Source: Xylophilus rhododendri (GTDB lineage: Bacteria > Pseudomonadota > Gammaproteobacteria > Burkholderiales > Burkholderiaceae_C). Taken from it: a DNA stretch of 64,000 nucleotides. Shown one piece after another: positions 1 through 8,497 of this stretch. The stretch's first letter is position 1, and every line of letters begins with the position of its first letter. Where the stretch lies: assembly GCF_009906855.1 (NCBI RefSeq), contig NZ_CP047650.1:5456001-5520000 (forward strand), given 5' to 3'. The notes under the pieces are model-generated. The model was not told the origin of the DNA and made no database searches. It was given only the letters and a program-made list of their open reading frames with translations. A program made the position numbers and the translations under genes.

Positions 1-1
1 C

Positions 2-2242
2 TCCGGCAACCTCGGCACGCTCACCCTGCAGTTCGACGCCAACCGCAGCATCCGCTCGCTGGCGCCGGACGTCACCATCCGGTCCACCGGCATCTCGGCG
101 CTCAACGTGGTGTTCAATGCCGACGCCAACAACAGCGGCCCTTCGGTGGGCGGCGGCCAGGTGAGCTACGACGGATCCATCCTCACCAATGGCGGCAACG
201 TCACCATGAAGGGCAACTGGTCGGCCACCGGCAACGGCGACACCGGCCTGCACCTCACCGGCCTGATCGACACGCGTGTGGGCCAGAGCGATGCCGGCGC
301 GGGCGGCAACATCACCCTCACCGGGCTCACCACCACACCGGTGGCCAATCCGGATTCGAGCCAGCCGGGCGTGTGGCTCAACGGCGCCTCGCTGTTCGCC
401 AGCACCGGCAACGTGACGGTGACCGGCAGCAGCACCAACAACACCGGCGTGCGCATCGACGGCGACGGCGGCGCGGGGCAGGGCATCTCCACCACCAGCG
501 GCAACATCGTCATCACCGGCCTGGGCACCGACCGGCCGGGCTTCGGCTCCGGCCCGGCGCAGTCGTCTTCCGGCGTGGAGACGGTCGGCGCGGTGGCGAT
601 CGGCTCGACCACCGGCGCGATCGCGCTGCACGGCCGCGTGGCCGACACCGCCAAGTCCGGCTCGACCAGCGCGGGTGTGCACCTCGGCGGCAACACGCTG
701 GTCAGCAGCAGCGTCAGCGGCGATATCGACCTGACCGGCAGCGCAACGGCCAACGGCCTGGGGCTGTGGAACGAGGCCACGGTGAGCACCGGCGGCACCG
801 TGGTGCTGCGCGCGGGCAACGACGGCAGCAGCGATGCCATCGCGATCGCCGGGACGGTGCAGGGCAACACCGCCATCGACCTGCGCCCGGGCGGTGTCGA
901 TGCCAGCGGCGCGGTGGCCGACCGCAATACCGATGCGGTCGACATCGGGTCGGCCGCCGGCACCGGCTTCGCGCTGTCGGCCGCCGATTTCTCGCAGCTC
1001 TCGGCGCCCGCCGTCATCGTGGGCAGCAGTGCCTTCGCGGGCAATATCGGCGTCAATGGCGCGCTGTCCCGGACGGGCGCCCTGGCGCTGCAGAACGGGG
1101 GCGGCGGCAACATCACCATCGATGCACCGCTGTCGGCCACCGGCGCGCTGGGCCTGCTGTCGGGCGGCAACATCACGCAGACATCAAACGGCGCCATCAC
1201 CGCGCCCAGCCTGCTGGCGCGCAGCACCGGCGGCAACGTCGACCTGCAGAACGTGGCCAACAACGTGGCGCTGGTCGGCGGCGGCGCTTCCGGCAGCTTC
1301 AGCTATGTGGATGCCGACCAGTTGGCCATCGCCGCCGTGTCCGCGCCCGCCTACGACGCCGCAGCGCAGCAGGCGCAGACGGCCACGGCCGGCCAGCTGA
1401 CCAGCTCCGGCGCGACCCTGTTGCGCACGGTGACGCAGGACCTGGTGCTGCAGGCCGCGGTGAACTCCAGCGCCACCGTGGACCTGGTGGCCGGCGGCCT
1501 GTTCCGCAACTCCGGCAACAACAGCGTGACGGCCAGCCGCTGGAACATCTGGTCGAGCAGCTATACCGGCGAGATCCGCGGCGGCCTGGCCGGCAACGGA
1601 CCCCTGCCCAATCTCTACGGCTGCACCTACCTGGGCACCTGCGCGGTGACGGTGCCTGCCACCGGCAACCACTTCATCTACACGCAGCGGCCGACGGCGA
1701 CCGTCACCGTGGCCGACGCCACCCGGGTGGAGGGCACGGCCAACCCGGCCTTCAGCTATGGCGTGAGCGGCACCATCCTGGGCGATACCGCATCGAGCTT
1801 CAGCGGCACGCCCACCACCACGGCCACCGCGTCGAGCGCGCCGGGCAGCTACGCCATCGGCGGCAGCTTCCTCTCCACGGCGGGCTATCTCATCAACCTG
1901 GTGCCGGGGCGGCTGGTGGTGACGGCCGCGCCGCCGGTCGTCGTGCCGCCGCCGCCGGTGGTGGTGCCGCCGCCGGTCGTCACGCCGGTCACGCCGCCGG
2001 CCAGCCTGCTGGCGCGGGTGCCGCTGGCCGAAGCCATGGCCGATACCTCGGACATCCACACCTACACCTTCGACCGCAACATCGGCCCGCCGCCGATCTG
2101 CGCGGCTACCGGGCCGCTGGACGCAGACCGGGTGTCGCAGGGCAACGACGTGCTGGCGCGGGAATGGTCGCGGGTGCGCTCACGGCCCAATCTGGCCAGC
2201 TGCGTGGCCACCGAGCGGCGTAATGGCTGCGCCGACTTCTAG
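2..2242 (+). CDS. C-terminal part of a filamentous-haemagglutinin-like surface adhesin (5' end outside window)
   Basis: The frame is open from the first bases of the window to TAG at 2240-2242, so the gene begins upstream. The visible 746 residues are low-complexity, rich in G, N, S, T and A, with recurring GGNI/GGNV turns. This is the look of a beta-helical secreted adhesin of the two-partner-secretion (TpsA) type. Near residues 570-640 is an MBG-like module (NPAFSYGVSGTI followed by GDTASSFSGTPT), common near the end of such proteins. A PPPPVVVPPP-type linker and a short cysteine-containing tail follow. By family it would be exported across the outer membrane by a TpsB partner, which is not in view. 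The family is clear, but ligand and exact subfamily cannot be read. Confidence 0.75.
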   Translation, partial: SGNLGTLTLQFDANRSIRSLAPDVTIRSTGISALNVVFNADANNSGPSVGGGQVSYDGSILTNGGNVTMKGNWSATGNGDTGLHLTGLIDTRVGQSDAGAGGNITLTGLTTTPVANPDSSQPGVWLNGASLFASTGNVTVTGSSTNNTGVRIDGDGGAGQGISTTSGNIVITGLGTDRPGFGSGPAQSSSGVETVGAVAIGSTTGAIALHGRVADTAKSGSTSAGVHLGGNTLVSSSVSGDIDLTGSATANGLGLWNEATVSTGGTVVLRAGNDGSSDAIAIAGTVQGNTAIDLRPGGVDASGAVADRNTDAVDIGSAAGTGFALSAADFSQLSAPAVIVGSSAFAGNIGVNGALSRTGALALQNGGGGNITIDAPLSATGALGLLSGGNITQTSNGAITAPSLLARSTGGNVDLQNVANNVALVGGGASGSFSYVDADQLAIAAVSAPAYDAAAQQAQTATAGQLTSSGATLLRTVTQDLVLQAAVNSSATVDLVAGGLFRNSGNNSVTASRWNIWSSSYTGEIRGGLAGNGPLPNLYGCTYLGTCAVTVPATGNHFIYTQRPTATVTVADATRVEGTANPAFSYGVSGTILGDTASSFSGTPTTTATASSAPGSYAIGGSFLSTAGYLINLVPGRLVVTAAPPVVVPPPPVVVPPPVVTPVTPPASLLARVPLAEAMADTSDIHTYTFDRNIGPPPICAATGPLDADRVSQGNDVLAREWSRVRSRPNLASCVATERRNGCADF

Positions 2243-2370
2243 CCGGGCGATGCTTTCGTCGTGCCTGCCGCGTGAAACCTGACGGGAGCCCAACCGCGCA
2301 AAACGCATGGCCTCTGCCCGTCGCGCGGCAGGAGAGTGCCGATACTGGCGGCTTCACGACAGGGGCCCCG

Positions 2371-2667
2371 ATGAACGCTCTTCCTTCGCGCAGCCATTAC
2401 GTCCGCCAGCGCAATGCACCGCTGTGGCGACCGATCCAGGCGCGCCGCCGCCGGACCGCCGAAGTGCGCAAGAAACGCGAGGAAGCCTTCGGCGATTCGC
2501 TGTTCCAGCGCACCTGGCTGCCGCCGGAGGACCAGATGACGCCCTACGACCTGGAAACCCAGGCCTGGCCCGACTCCCGCCACCTGCGCTGGGCCGTGAC
2601 GGTTTCCAGCCTGGTGGCATCGACCGTCATCGCCTGGCTGCTCTGGCGCATCTTCGTGGCGACCTGA
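2371..2667 (+). CDS. Small basic protein with a C-terminal membrane anchor, hypothetical
   Basis: A 98-residue protein that I do not recognise. The N-terminal 60 residues are hydrophilic and arginine-rich (ARRRRTAEVRKKREEAF). They are followed by one hydrophobic segment at about residues 75-95 (VTVSSLVASTVIAWLLWRIF), consistent with a tail-anchored inner-membrane protein. The ATG at 2371 was preferred over an in-frame ATG at 2272 because the added stretch has no plausible sequence character. It stands alone, about 130 nt after the adhesin gene and convergent with the next gene. Confidence 0.55.
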   Translation: MNALPSRSHYVRQRNAPLWRPIQARRRRTAEVRKKREEAFGDSLFQRTWLPPEDQMTPYDLETQAWPDSRHLRWAVTVSSLVASTVIAWLLWRIFVAT

Positions 2668-2683
2668 GCCGGCCCGCCGCCCC

Positions 2684-3106
2684 TCAGTGCCGCGAACGCG
2701 GCCCGCAGGCGGCGTTGAGGATGCGGCGCTTGGGATCGGGCGAGAGGCCGCCGAAAGCCATGGGCTTTGGCTGAACGAAGGTCTCGGTGCGGCTCTCGCC
2801 TTGCCAGAACGGTTCTGGAAAACGCTCCTGGCTGTCGTGAAAAACCGACTGGCTGGCGCAGTCCACGGTGATGTGGGAGACATAGGACTGGTAGACCTCG
2901 CCACCGTCGAGCTTGCGCGCCTGGGCCAGGTTCACCCGGAAGCGCAGCATCAGCCGGTCGCCCTTGCGCACGAGGGTGGAGCTGTCGAGCTGCGCCGTGT
3001 CCACCGCCGGATCGTTCTTGTCGCCGATCAGGGTGAACCATTCGACGGCCTGCGCCAGGCCGCACGAACCGAAGAGAAGCAAAAAGGCCAGGATACGCGC
3101 GGACAT
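2684..3106 (-). CDS. Secreted surface-adhesin E-like small protein
   Basis: A 140-residue protein with a clear signal peptide (hydrophobic ILAFLLLFGSCGLA, cleavage near AQA-VEW). The mature part has the layout of surface-adhesin protein E-like domains: a W near the start, an alternating beta pattern with 'DSSTLVRKGDRLMLRFRVN', a YxSYVSHITVDCASQS segment whose single Cys is typical, and a short C-terminal 'AACG'. It is probably periplasmic or surface-associated. The family assignment is from pattern only. It is a single gene, transcribed away from the flavin monooxygenase remnant downstream. Confidence 0.6.
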   Translation of the reverse strand: MSARILAFLLLFGSCGLAQAVEWFTLIGDKNDPAVDTAQLDSSTLVRKGDRLMLRFRVNLAQARKLDGGEVYQSYVSHITVDCASQSVFHDSQERFPEPFWQGESRTETFVQPKPMAFGGLSPDPKRRILNAACGPRSRH

Positions 3107-3161
3107 CGCCCATGTTAGCGCGCCGCGCCACGCCCACCGGCGCCGAGCCCCCGTGCCGGCC

Positions 3162-4522
3162 TCAGAAGAAGCGGTTGGCCGGCCGCGCCAGGCCCAGGTG
3201 GTCGCGCAGGGTGGTGCCCTGGTATTCGGTGCGGAACAGGCCGCGCCGCTGCAGCTCCGGCACCACCTTGTCGACGAAGGCGTCGAGGCCGCCGGGCAGC
3301 CAGGGGAACATTACGTTGAAGCCGTCGCTGCCGCGGGTCTCCAGCCATTCCTCCATCTCGTCGGCGATGCTTTGCGCGGTGCCGACGAAGGCCATGCCGC
3401 CGTAGCCGCCCATGCGCTGGGCGAGCTGGCGCACGGTGAGGCCTTCGCGCGCGGCCAGGGCGATGGCGCGTTCGCGGCTGCTGCGGCTGGCGTTGGTGGG
3501 CGGGATGTCGGGCAGGGGCCGTCGGGGTCGAAGCCGGAGGCGTCGTGGCCGAGCGCGATCGAGAGCGAGGCGATGGCGCTTTCGTAGTGCACCAGGCTGT
3601 CGAGCCGGGCGCGGATGGCGCGCGCCTCTTCCAGGGTGTCGCCCACCACCACGAAGGCGGCGGGCAGGATCTTCAGCGAGCCCGGCGCGCGGCCGGCGGC
3701 GGCCAGGCGCTGCTGGATGTCGGCATAGAAGGCCTGGGCCTCGGCCAGGTTGCCGTGGGCGGCGAAGATCACCTCGGCCGTCTCGGCGGCGAGCTGGCGG
3801 CCGGCGTCGGATGCGCCGGCCTGCACGATCACCGGCCAGCCCTGGGGCGGCCGGGCGATGTGCAGCGGGCCGCGCACCGACAGGTAGTGGCCGCGGTGGT
3901 CCAGAGTGTGCAGGCGGGAGGGGTCGAAGAAGATGCCGCTTTCCGGGTCGCGCACGAAGGCGTCGTCGGCCCAGCTGTCCCACAGGCCGGTGACCACGTC
4001 GTAGAACTCGCGGGCGCGGTCGTAGCGCTCGTCGTGCTCCATGTGCTCGTCCATGCCGAAGTTGCGGGCGGCGTCGGGGTTGGAGGTGGTGACGATGTTC
4101 CAGCCGGCCCGGCCGCCGCTGATGTGGTCCAGCGAGGCGAAGCGGCGGGCGATGTGGAAGGGCGCGTCGAAGGTGGTGGAGGCGGTAGCGACCAGGCCGA
4201 TGCGTTCGGTCGCCTGGCTCAGCGCCGACAGCAGGGTGAAGGGCTCGAAGGAGGTGGCGGTGTGGCTGCGCTGCAGGGCCGCCATCGGCATGTTGAGCAG
4301 GGCCAGGTGGTCGGCCATGAAGAAGGCGTCGAACTTCGCGCGCTCCAGCGTCTGCGCGAAACGCTTGAGGTGGGCGAAGTTGAAGTTGGCATCGGCGAAG
4401 GCGCCGGGATAACGCCAGGCGCCGGTGTGGATGCTGACGGGGCGCATGAAGGCGCCGAGATGGAGTTGGCGGTCGCGGGTCACGGGGACGTTGCTCCTGG
4501 GTGGGATGCGGACATCGGCCAT
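3162..4522 (-). pseudogene. LLM-class flavin-dependent monooxygenase (NtaA/SnaA/DszA type), frameshifted
   Basis: The reading frame from ATG 4522 gives a bacterial-luciferase-fold monooxygenase of the nitrilotriacetate/dibenzothiophene-sulfone type: HTGAWRYP near the start, then FMADHLALLN, then a GWNIVTTSNPDAARNFG block. These FMNH2-dependent enzymes need a separate flavin reductase. At about 3515-3520 the frame breaks: upstream it reads FDPDGPCPTS, while the family-like continuation (DIPPTNASRS... through NRFF and TGA at 3162) lies one frame away. Restoring a single C in the run 'GGCCCCTGCCC' rejoins both parts into a normal protein of about 453 residues. Whether this is a sequencing error or a real mutation cannot be told here. 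Confidence 0.8.
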
Positions 4523-4571
4523 TGTGGGTGGCTGATGTTCTCCTTGCCGCTGCTCGGCTATCGGCTTGGTG

Positions 4572-5825
4572 CTACACGAGCCCGAGGGCGGCCAGCGCCA
4601 CCAGCGTGGGCAGGGCCGCGCCCAGCAGCAGGCGCGGCGCGCCCACCGATGCCCGGGCGAAGCCATGGCGCAGCAGGGCCACGCCGCCGGGGTTGGGGCC
4701 GTTGGCGAAAACGGTGAGGCCGCCGCCGGCGAGGGTGCCGGTCAGCAGGCTGTGGCGGGCCTCTTCGGAAATGCCGGCGACCAGCGCGGCCAGGCAGGCC
4801 AGGGTGGTGTTGTCGGCAAGGCTGCTCAGGGCCGCGGCGCCGAAGAAGAGCAGGCGCGGCGACAAAGCCGAGAGGGCCGGCTGCAGCCACCACTGCTGGC
4901 CGGCGCCCAGCACGATCAGCCCGGCGACGAACAGCGCGGCCAGCAGGGCCTGGCGCAGCAGGGGCGGGTCCTGGTGGCGCCGGCTGGCCCGGGTGAAACC
5001 GAGGTAGAGCAGAAACACCGCCAGGAAGGCCGGGGCCTGCCGGCAGAGCAGCACGGTGGCCGCCAGGAAGGCGAGGTGGGCCAGCATCAGCGGCAGCGGA
5101 ACCTCGCGCAGGGCCGCTGGCTCGCGCGGCGTCCGCAGGTGTGCGCGCAGCGCCCAGGCGGCCAGCGTGGCGTTGGCCAGCATCGCCAGCACGGCCCGCC
5201 AGCCGAAGCTCGCCAGGCGCAAGCCCTCGTCCCATGTGCCCGCCGCGGCGGCCAGCCTGGCCGGCGGCGCCAGCGTGGTGAGCATGCCGCCCAGCGAGAC
5301 ATTGACGAAGAGCACGCCGAGCGCGAGGTACTTGAGGCGCTCCGGCATGTCGGGCCGGAAGACCAGCGGCGCCAGCGTCAGCGCCGCGATCGTCATCGCA
5401 GCCGGCCCGGTGATCAGCGAGCCGAGCATCGGCACGGCCGCCAGGCCCAGCCAGACCCGCGCCACCGCCTGCCGCGCGGGTAGGGCGCCGGCCAGCGCAT
5501 CGATGGCGCCCAGCACCGCCTGCAGCACCGGCCGCGAGGCGGCGATCACCATCACCACGAAGACGAACAGCGGCTCGGTATAGCGGTAGGACCCGGCATG
5601 GGCCAGGGCCGGCGCGGGCCCGGCGACCAGGGCAATGGCCAGCAGCAGCACCAGCGCCCAGAGCGCGAAGGCGATCTCGATCTGACCGATCAGCCGCCAC
5701 AGGCCGGCATGGCGGGGAAAGCGCAGCGACAGGCGCAGCAGCCGGGGAGCGGCAAAGCCGTGGAGGAGGGCGGCCGCGAAAAGCAGGGCGGCGAGGATGT
5801 CCAGGAAGGGCGCGTTCGGTGTCAT
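4572..5825 (-). CDS. Putative Na+/H+ antiporter-like multi-spanning membrane protein
   Basis: A 417-residue, very hydrophobic protein with about 11-12 membrane segments. Conserved polar patches stand out inside otherwise apolar helices: SLADNTTLACLAALV near residue 340 and FANGPNPGGVALL near residue 385. These resemble the half-helix signatures of the bacterial 'putative Na+/H+ antiporter' (ArsB/NhaD-like) superfamily. The start ATG at 5825 precedes the first hydrophobic helix directly; an ATG at 5861 is possible. It is divergent from the cytochrome b operon. The transported ion is not readable from sequence. Confidence 0.6.
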   Translation of the reverse strand: MTPNAPFLDILAALLFAAALLHGFAAPRLLRLSLRFPRHAGLWRLIGQIEIAFALWALVLLLAIALVAGPAPALAHAGSYRYTEPLFVFVVMVIAASRPVLQAVLGAIDALAGALPARQAVARVWLGLAAVPMLGSLITGPAAMTIAALTLAPLVFRPDMPERLKYLALGVLFVNVSLGGMLTTLAPPARLAAAAGTWDEGLRLASFGWRAVLAMLANATLAAWALRAHLRTPREPAALREVPLPLMLAHLAFLAATVLLCRQAPAFLAVFLLYLGFTRASRRHQDPPLLRQALLAALFVAGLIVLGAGQQWWLQPALSALSPRLLFFGAAALSSLADNTTLACLAALVAGISEEARHSLLTGTLAGGGLTVFANGPNPGGVALLRHGFARASVGAPRLLLGAALPTLVALAALGLV

Positions 5826-5974
5826 GGCTGGCGTGTGCGGACCGCGTGGCGGCCCGACCATCGCTGACACCTGCCCGCCGGAATGTTCCGGCCGACACCT
5901 CTTGAGGCGGCGGATTCTATCGGCCCGCCGCGGCCCTGCCGGCGGCGCGGATCGCAAATAAATTTTCAGCGCCT

Positions 5975-6000
5975 GTAACCCGCAGCGGGCCTGGCACGAA
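5975..6000 (+). promoter_or_regulatory. SigF-type ECF promoter, GTAACC-N16-CGAA
   Basis: GTAACC at 5975-5980 and CGAA at 5997-6000 are separated by exactly 16 nt, 44 nt upstream of the cytochrome b ATG. This equals the motif I recall for Caulobacter SigF/NrsF targets. The operon it precedes encodes an ECF sigma factor and an NrsF-family protein, so autoregulation is the natural inference. Confidence 0.65.
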
Positions 6001-6043
6001 CTTCCATGGCGACCCGATGGTGGGCCGCAGGAGAAGAAGCCCC

Positions 6044-6673
6044 ATGTCCCAAGCCGTGTTTGATGCGCCACTGCCGCCCATCCATCCCCTGTGGATGCGC
6101 ATCAGCCATTGGCTCAATGCCGCAGCCGTGCTGCTGCTGGTGGCCAGCGGCTGGCGCATCTACGACGCCTCGCCCTTCCTGGGTTTCAGCATCCCCGCCG
6201 GCTTGACCCTGGGCGGCTGGCTGGGCGGCGCCCTGCAATGGCATTTCGCGGCGATGTGGCTGCTGGTGGCCAACGGCCTGTTCTACCTGGGCATGAACAT
6301 CGGCACCGGCCGGCTGGCGCGCAAGTTCTTTCCCTTGACCGCCGCCGGGGTGCTGCGCGATGCGCTGGCGGCGCTGCGCGGCCGGCTCTCGCATGCCGAT
6401 CCGCGCCACTACAACAGCGTGCAGCGGCTGGCCTATCTGTTCGTGATGCTGGACCTGGCGCTGATCGTGCTGTCCGGCCTGGTGCTGTGGAAATCGGTGC
6501 AGTTCGCCTTGCTGCGCGAGCTGCTGGGCGGCTACGAATTCGCCCGGCGCATCCACTTCGCCGGCATGGCGATGCTGGTGGCCTTCATCGTGGTGCACCT
6601 GGCGATGGTGGCGCTGGTGCCGCGCAGCCTGCTGGCCATGCTGGGCGCGCGCGGGCAGGAGAAGTCGGCATGA
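6044..6673 (+). CDS. Cytochrome b561-like membrane subunit partnering the molybdopterin oxidoreductase
   Basis: A 209-residue di-haem cytochrome b type protein. It has four or more membrane helices carrying histidines: HPLWMRISHWLNAAAV (first helix), WHFAAMWLLVANG, and RRIHFAGMAMLVAFIVVHLAMV (last helix). Such proteins pass electrons between the quinone pool and a periplasmic oxidoreductase. AGGAG at 6029-6033 sits 10 nt before ATG 6044 and decides the start. The stop overlaps the next ATG (ATGA at 6670-6673), which indicates translational coupling to the MsrP-like subunit, as in MsrQ/MsrP-style pairs. It is the first gene behind the SigF-type promoter. Confidence 0.85.
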   Translation: MSQAVFDAPLPPIHPLWMRISHWLNAAAVLLLVASGWRIYDASPFLGFSIPAGLTLGGWLGGALQWHFAAMWLLVANGLFYLGMNIGTGRLARKFFPLTAAGVLRDALAALRGRLSHADPRHYNSVQRLAYLFVMLDLALIVLSGLVLWKSVQFALLRELLGGYEFARRIHFAGMAMLVAFIVVHLAMVALVPRSLLAMLGARGQEKSA

Positions 6674-7461
6674 GTTTCTTCAAACGCCCCATTGCCACCC
6701 AGGTGGATGCCGACGCGGTGCTGATCGATGCCCGCAAGCTGATCGAGAAACGTCTGTCCCCATCGTCGCGCCGGCATTTCCTTCGCGGCTCGCTGACGCT
6801 GGGCGGGCTCTCGCTGCTCACCGGCTGCGCCCTCGACGGCGATGCCGATGTGGAAGCGGCGCTGCAGCGCATCTCTCGCTTCAACGACGGCGTGCAGGGC
6901 CTGCTGTTCGATCCCCGGCAGCTGGCGCCGACCTACAGCCAGGACATGATCACCCGGCCTTTCCCCTTCAACGCCTATTACGGCGAGGACCAGGTGCGGG
7001 TGGTCGAGGAGGCGGGCTACCGGCTGGAGGTTTCCGGCCTGGTGGCCGACAAGCGCCGCTGGACGCTGGCGCAGTTGCGCGCCATGGCGCAGCAGGAACA
7101 GATCACCCGCCATATCTGCGTGGAAGGCTGGAGCGCCATCGGCCGCTGGGGCGGCGTGCCCTTCGGCGATTTCCTGCGCCGCGTGGGTGCGGACCTGGGG
7201 GCGAAATACGTCGGCTTCCAATGCGCGGACGACTACCACACCAGCATCGACATGGCGACCGCGCTGCATCCGCAGACCCTGCTGGCGCTGAGCTACGACG
7301 GTGCGCCGCTGCCGCCCAAATACGGCTTCCCGATGAAGCTGCGCATGCCCACCAAGCTGGGCTACAAGAACCCCAAACACATCACGGCCCTGTACGTCAC
7401 CAACAGCTTTCCAGGCGGCTACTGGGAAGACCAGGGCTACAACTGGTTCGGCGGCAGTTGA
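6670..7461 (+). CDS. MsrP/sulfite-oxidase-like molybdopterin oxidoreductase with Tat-type lipoprotein signal
   Basis: A 263-residue catalytic subunit of the sulfite oxidase/YedY (MsrP) superfamily. ITRHICVEGWSAIGRWGGV near residues 150-170 carries the conserved Cys that ligates molybdenum, and PLPPKYGFPMKLRMPTKLGYKNPKHI is the C-terminal cofactor-binding block. The leader combines a twin-arginine motif (SRRHFLRG) with a lipobox-like LTGC, so export folded with cofactor and possible lipid anchoring are both suggested. It overlaps the cytochrome b gene by 4 nt. By family it would reduce an oxidised periplasmic substrate such as methionine sulfoxide; the actual substrate is not determined. Confidence 0.85.
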   Translation: MSFFKRPIATQVDADAVLIDARKLIEKRLSPSSRRHFLRGSLTLGGLSLLTGCALDGDADVEAALQRISRFNDGVQGLLFDPRQLAPTYSQDMITRPFPFNAYYGEDQVRVVEEAGYRLEVSGLVADKRRWTLAQLRAMAQQEQITRHICVEGWSAIGRWGGVPFGDFLRRVGADLGAKYVGFQCADDYHTSIDMATALHPQTLLALSYDGAPLPPKYGFPMKLRMPTKLGYKNPKHITALYVTNSFPGGYWEDQGYNWFGGS

Positions 7462-7554
7462 GCGGATTTCTCCGCTCCGCGCCGCGGACGCGCGACCGGG
7501 TCCGGCTGCGGACGCCGGCGCATTTTTCTCCATCCACCCCCTAAGGACTTCAGC

Positions 7555-7830
7555 ATGAACAAGATCTCCACCGCCGTGTTCGCCGCCTGCCTGGCCGCAG
7601 CTTCCCTTTCCGCCCTGGCTGCCGACGAGATGGGCAAGAGCGGCAGCATGGCCAAGGATTCGATGGCCAAGGATTCGATGTCCAAGGATTCGATGTCCAA
7701 GGACGCGATGAAGAAAGACGGCATGAAGAAGGACGCCATGTCCAAGGACGCCATGAAGAAGGACGAGATGAAGAAGGACGAGATGAAGAAGGACGACATG
7801 GCCAAGCCCGACGCCATGATGAAGAAGTAA
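7555..7830 (+). CDS. Pentapeptide MxKDx-repeat secreted protein
   Basis: A 91-residue protein: a signal peptide (cleavage near LSALA-AD) followed by about ten consecutive five-residue units of the form M-x-K-D-x (MAKDS, MSKDA, MKKDG, MKKDE), then a degenerate end. This matches the described 'pentapeptide MXKDX repeat' family of unknown function. The mature protein is a highly charged, methionine-rich periplasmic peptide. Next to an MsrP-like reductase, methionine acting as oxidant sink or metal ligand is a reasonable inference. The repeats are coding, not a DNA tandem array of another kind. It lies 93 nt after the oxidoreductase and 61 nt before the sigma gene. Confidence 0.85.
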   Translation: MNKISTAVFAACLAAASLSALAADEMGKSGSMAKDSMAKDSMSKDSMSKDAMKKDGMKKDAMSKDAMKKDEMKKDEMKKDDMAKPDAMMKK

Positions 7831-7891
7831 TCCATCTGCAACCGGCCTTTCTGCCGGCTCGCCGCCCAAAGCGCGCTAGCCTGCGCGCACC

Positions 7892-8497
7892 ATGACACCG
7901 CCGCTGTCCGAAAAAGACGCCATGCACCTCCAGGCCGAGCAGACCCTGCACGGCCTGATGCTGGCCGGGTTGGAAGGCGACGCGGCGGCCTACCGCCGCT
8001 TCCTGCAGCAGCTGGGCCTGCGGCTGCGCTCCTTCTACCGGCGGCGCCTGTCGGGCTGGCCGGACGATGTGGAAGATCTGGTGCAGGAGACCCTGCTGGC
8101 CATCCACAACCAGCGCCACACCTACCGGGCCGACCAGCCGGTGACCGCCTGGGTCTTCGCCATCGCCCGCTACAAGACCATCGACCTGCTGCGCGCCCGC
8201 CAGGTGCGCGAGAACCTGCACGACCCGATCGACGACATGGAGACCCTCTTGTTCGACAGCACCGACAGCGATGCCGCCGAGGCCCGGCGCGACCTGGGCC
8301 AGCTGCTGGCCACGCTGCCCGAACGCCAGCGCCTGCCGATCGAGCAGGTCAAGCTCGAAGGCCGCTCGGTGGCCGATGTGGCGCGGCAGACGGGCATGTC
8401 GGAGTCGGCGGTGAAGATCGGCATCCATCGCGGGCTGAAGGCGCTGTCGGCCCGCATCTCGGCCCTGCCGCGCAAGCGGGCCAAGGAATCCTCATGA
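7892..8497 (+). CDS. ECF-type sigma-70 family RNA polymerase sigma factor (SigF-like)
   Basis: A 201-residue ECF sigma factor. Region 2 is at about residues 25-105 (DDVEDLVQETLLAIHNQRHTY, then TAWVFAIARYKTIDLLR). Region 4 is at about 135-185 (LPERQRLPIEQVKLEGRS, then ARQTGMSESAVKIGIHRGLKAL, a helix-turn-helix for the -35 element). There is no extra C-terminal domain. The gene overlaps the NrsF-like gene by ATGA at 8494-8497, the standard sigma/anti-sigma arrangement. It likely drives its own operon from the GTAACC-N16-CGAA site. An internal ATG at 7922 is a second possible start. Confidence 0.9.
   Translation: MTPPLSEKDAMHLQAEQTLHGLMLAGLEGDAAAYRRFLQQLGLRLRSFYRRRLSGWPDDVEDLVQETLLAIHNQRHTYRADQPVTAWVFAIARYKTIDLLRARQVRENLHDPIDDMETLLFDSTDSDAAEARRDLGQLLATLPERQRLPIEQVKLEGRSVADVARQTGMSESAVKIGIHRGLKALSARISALPRKRAKESS

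Noticed and set aside
7640..7810. Short tandem DNA repeats resembling a CRISPR or satellite
   Set aside because: The 15-bp period is simply the coding of MxKDx units in an intact reading frame; there are no unique spacers.
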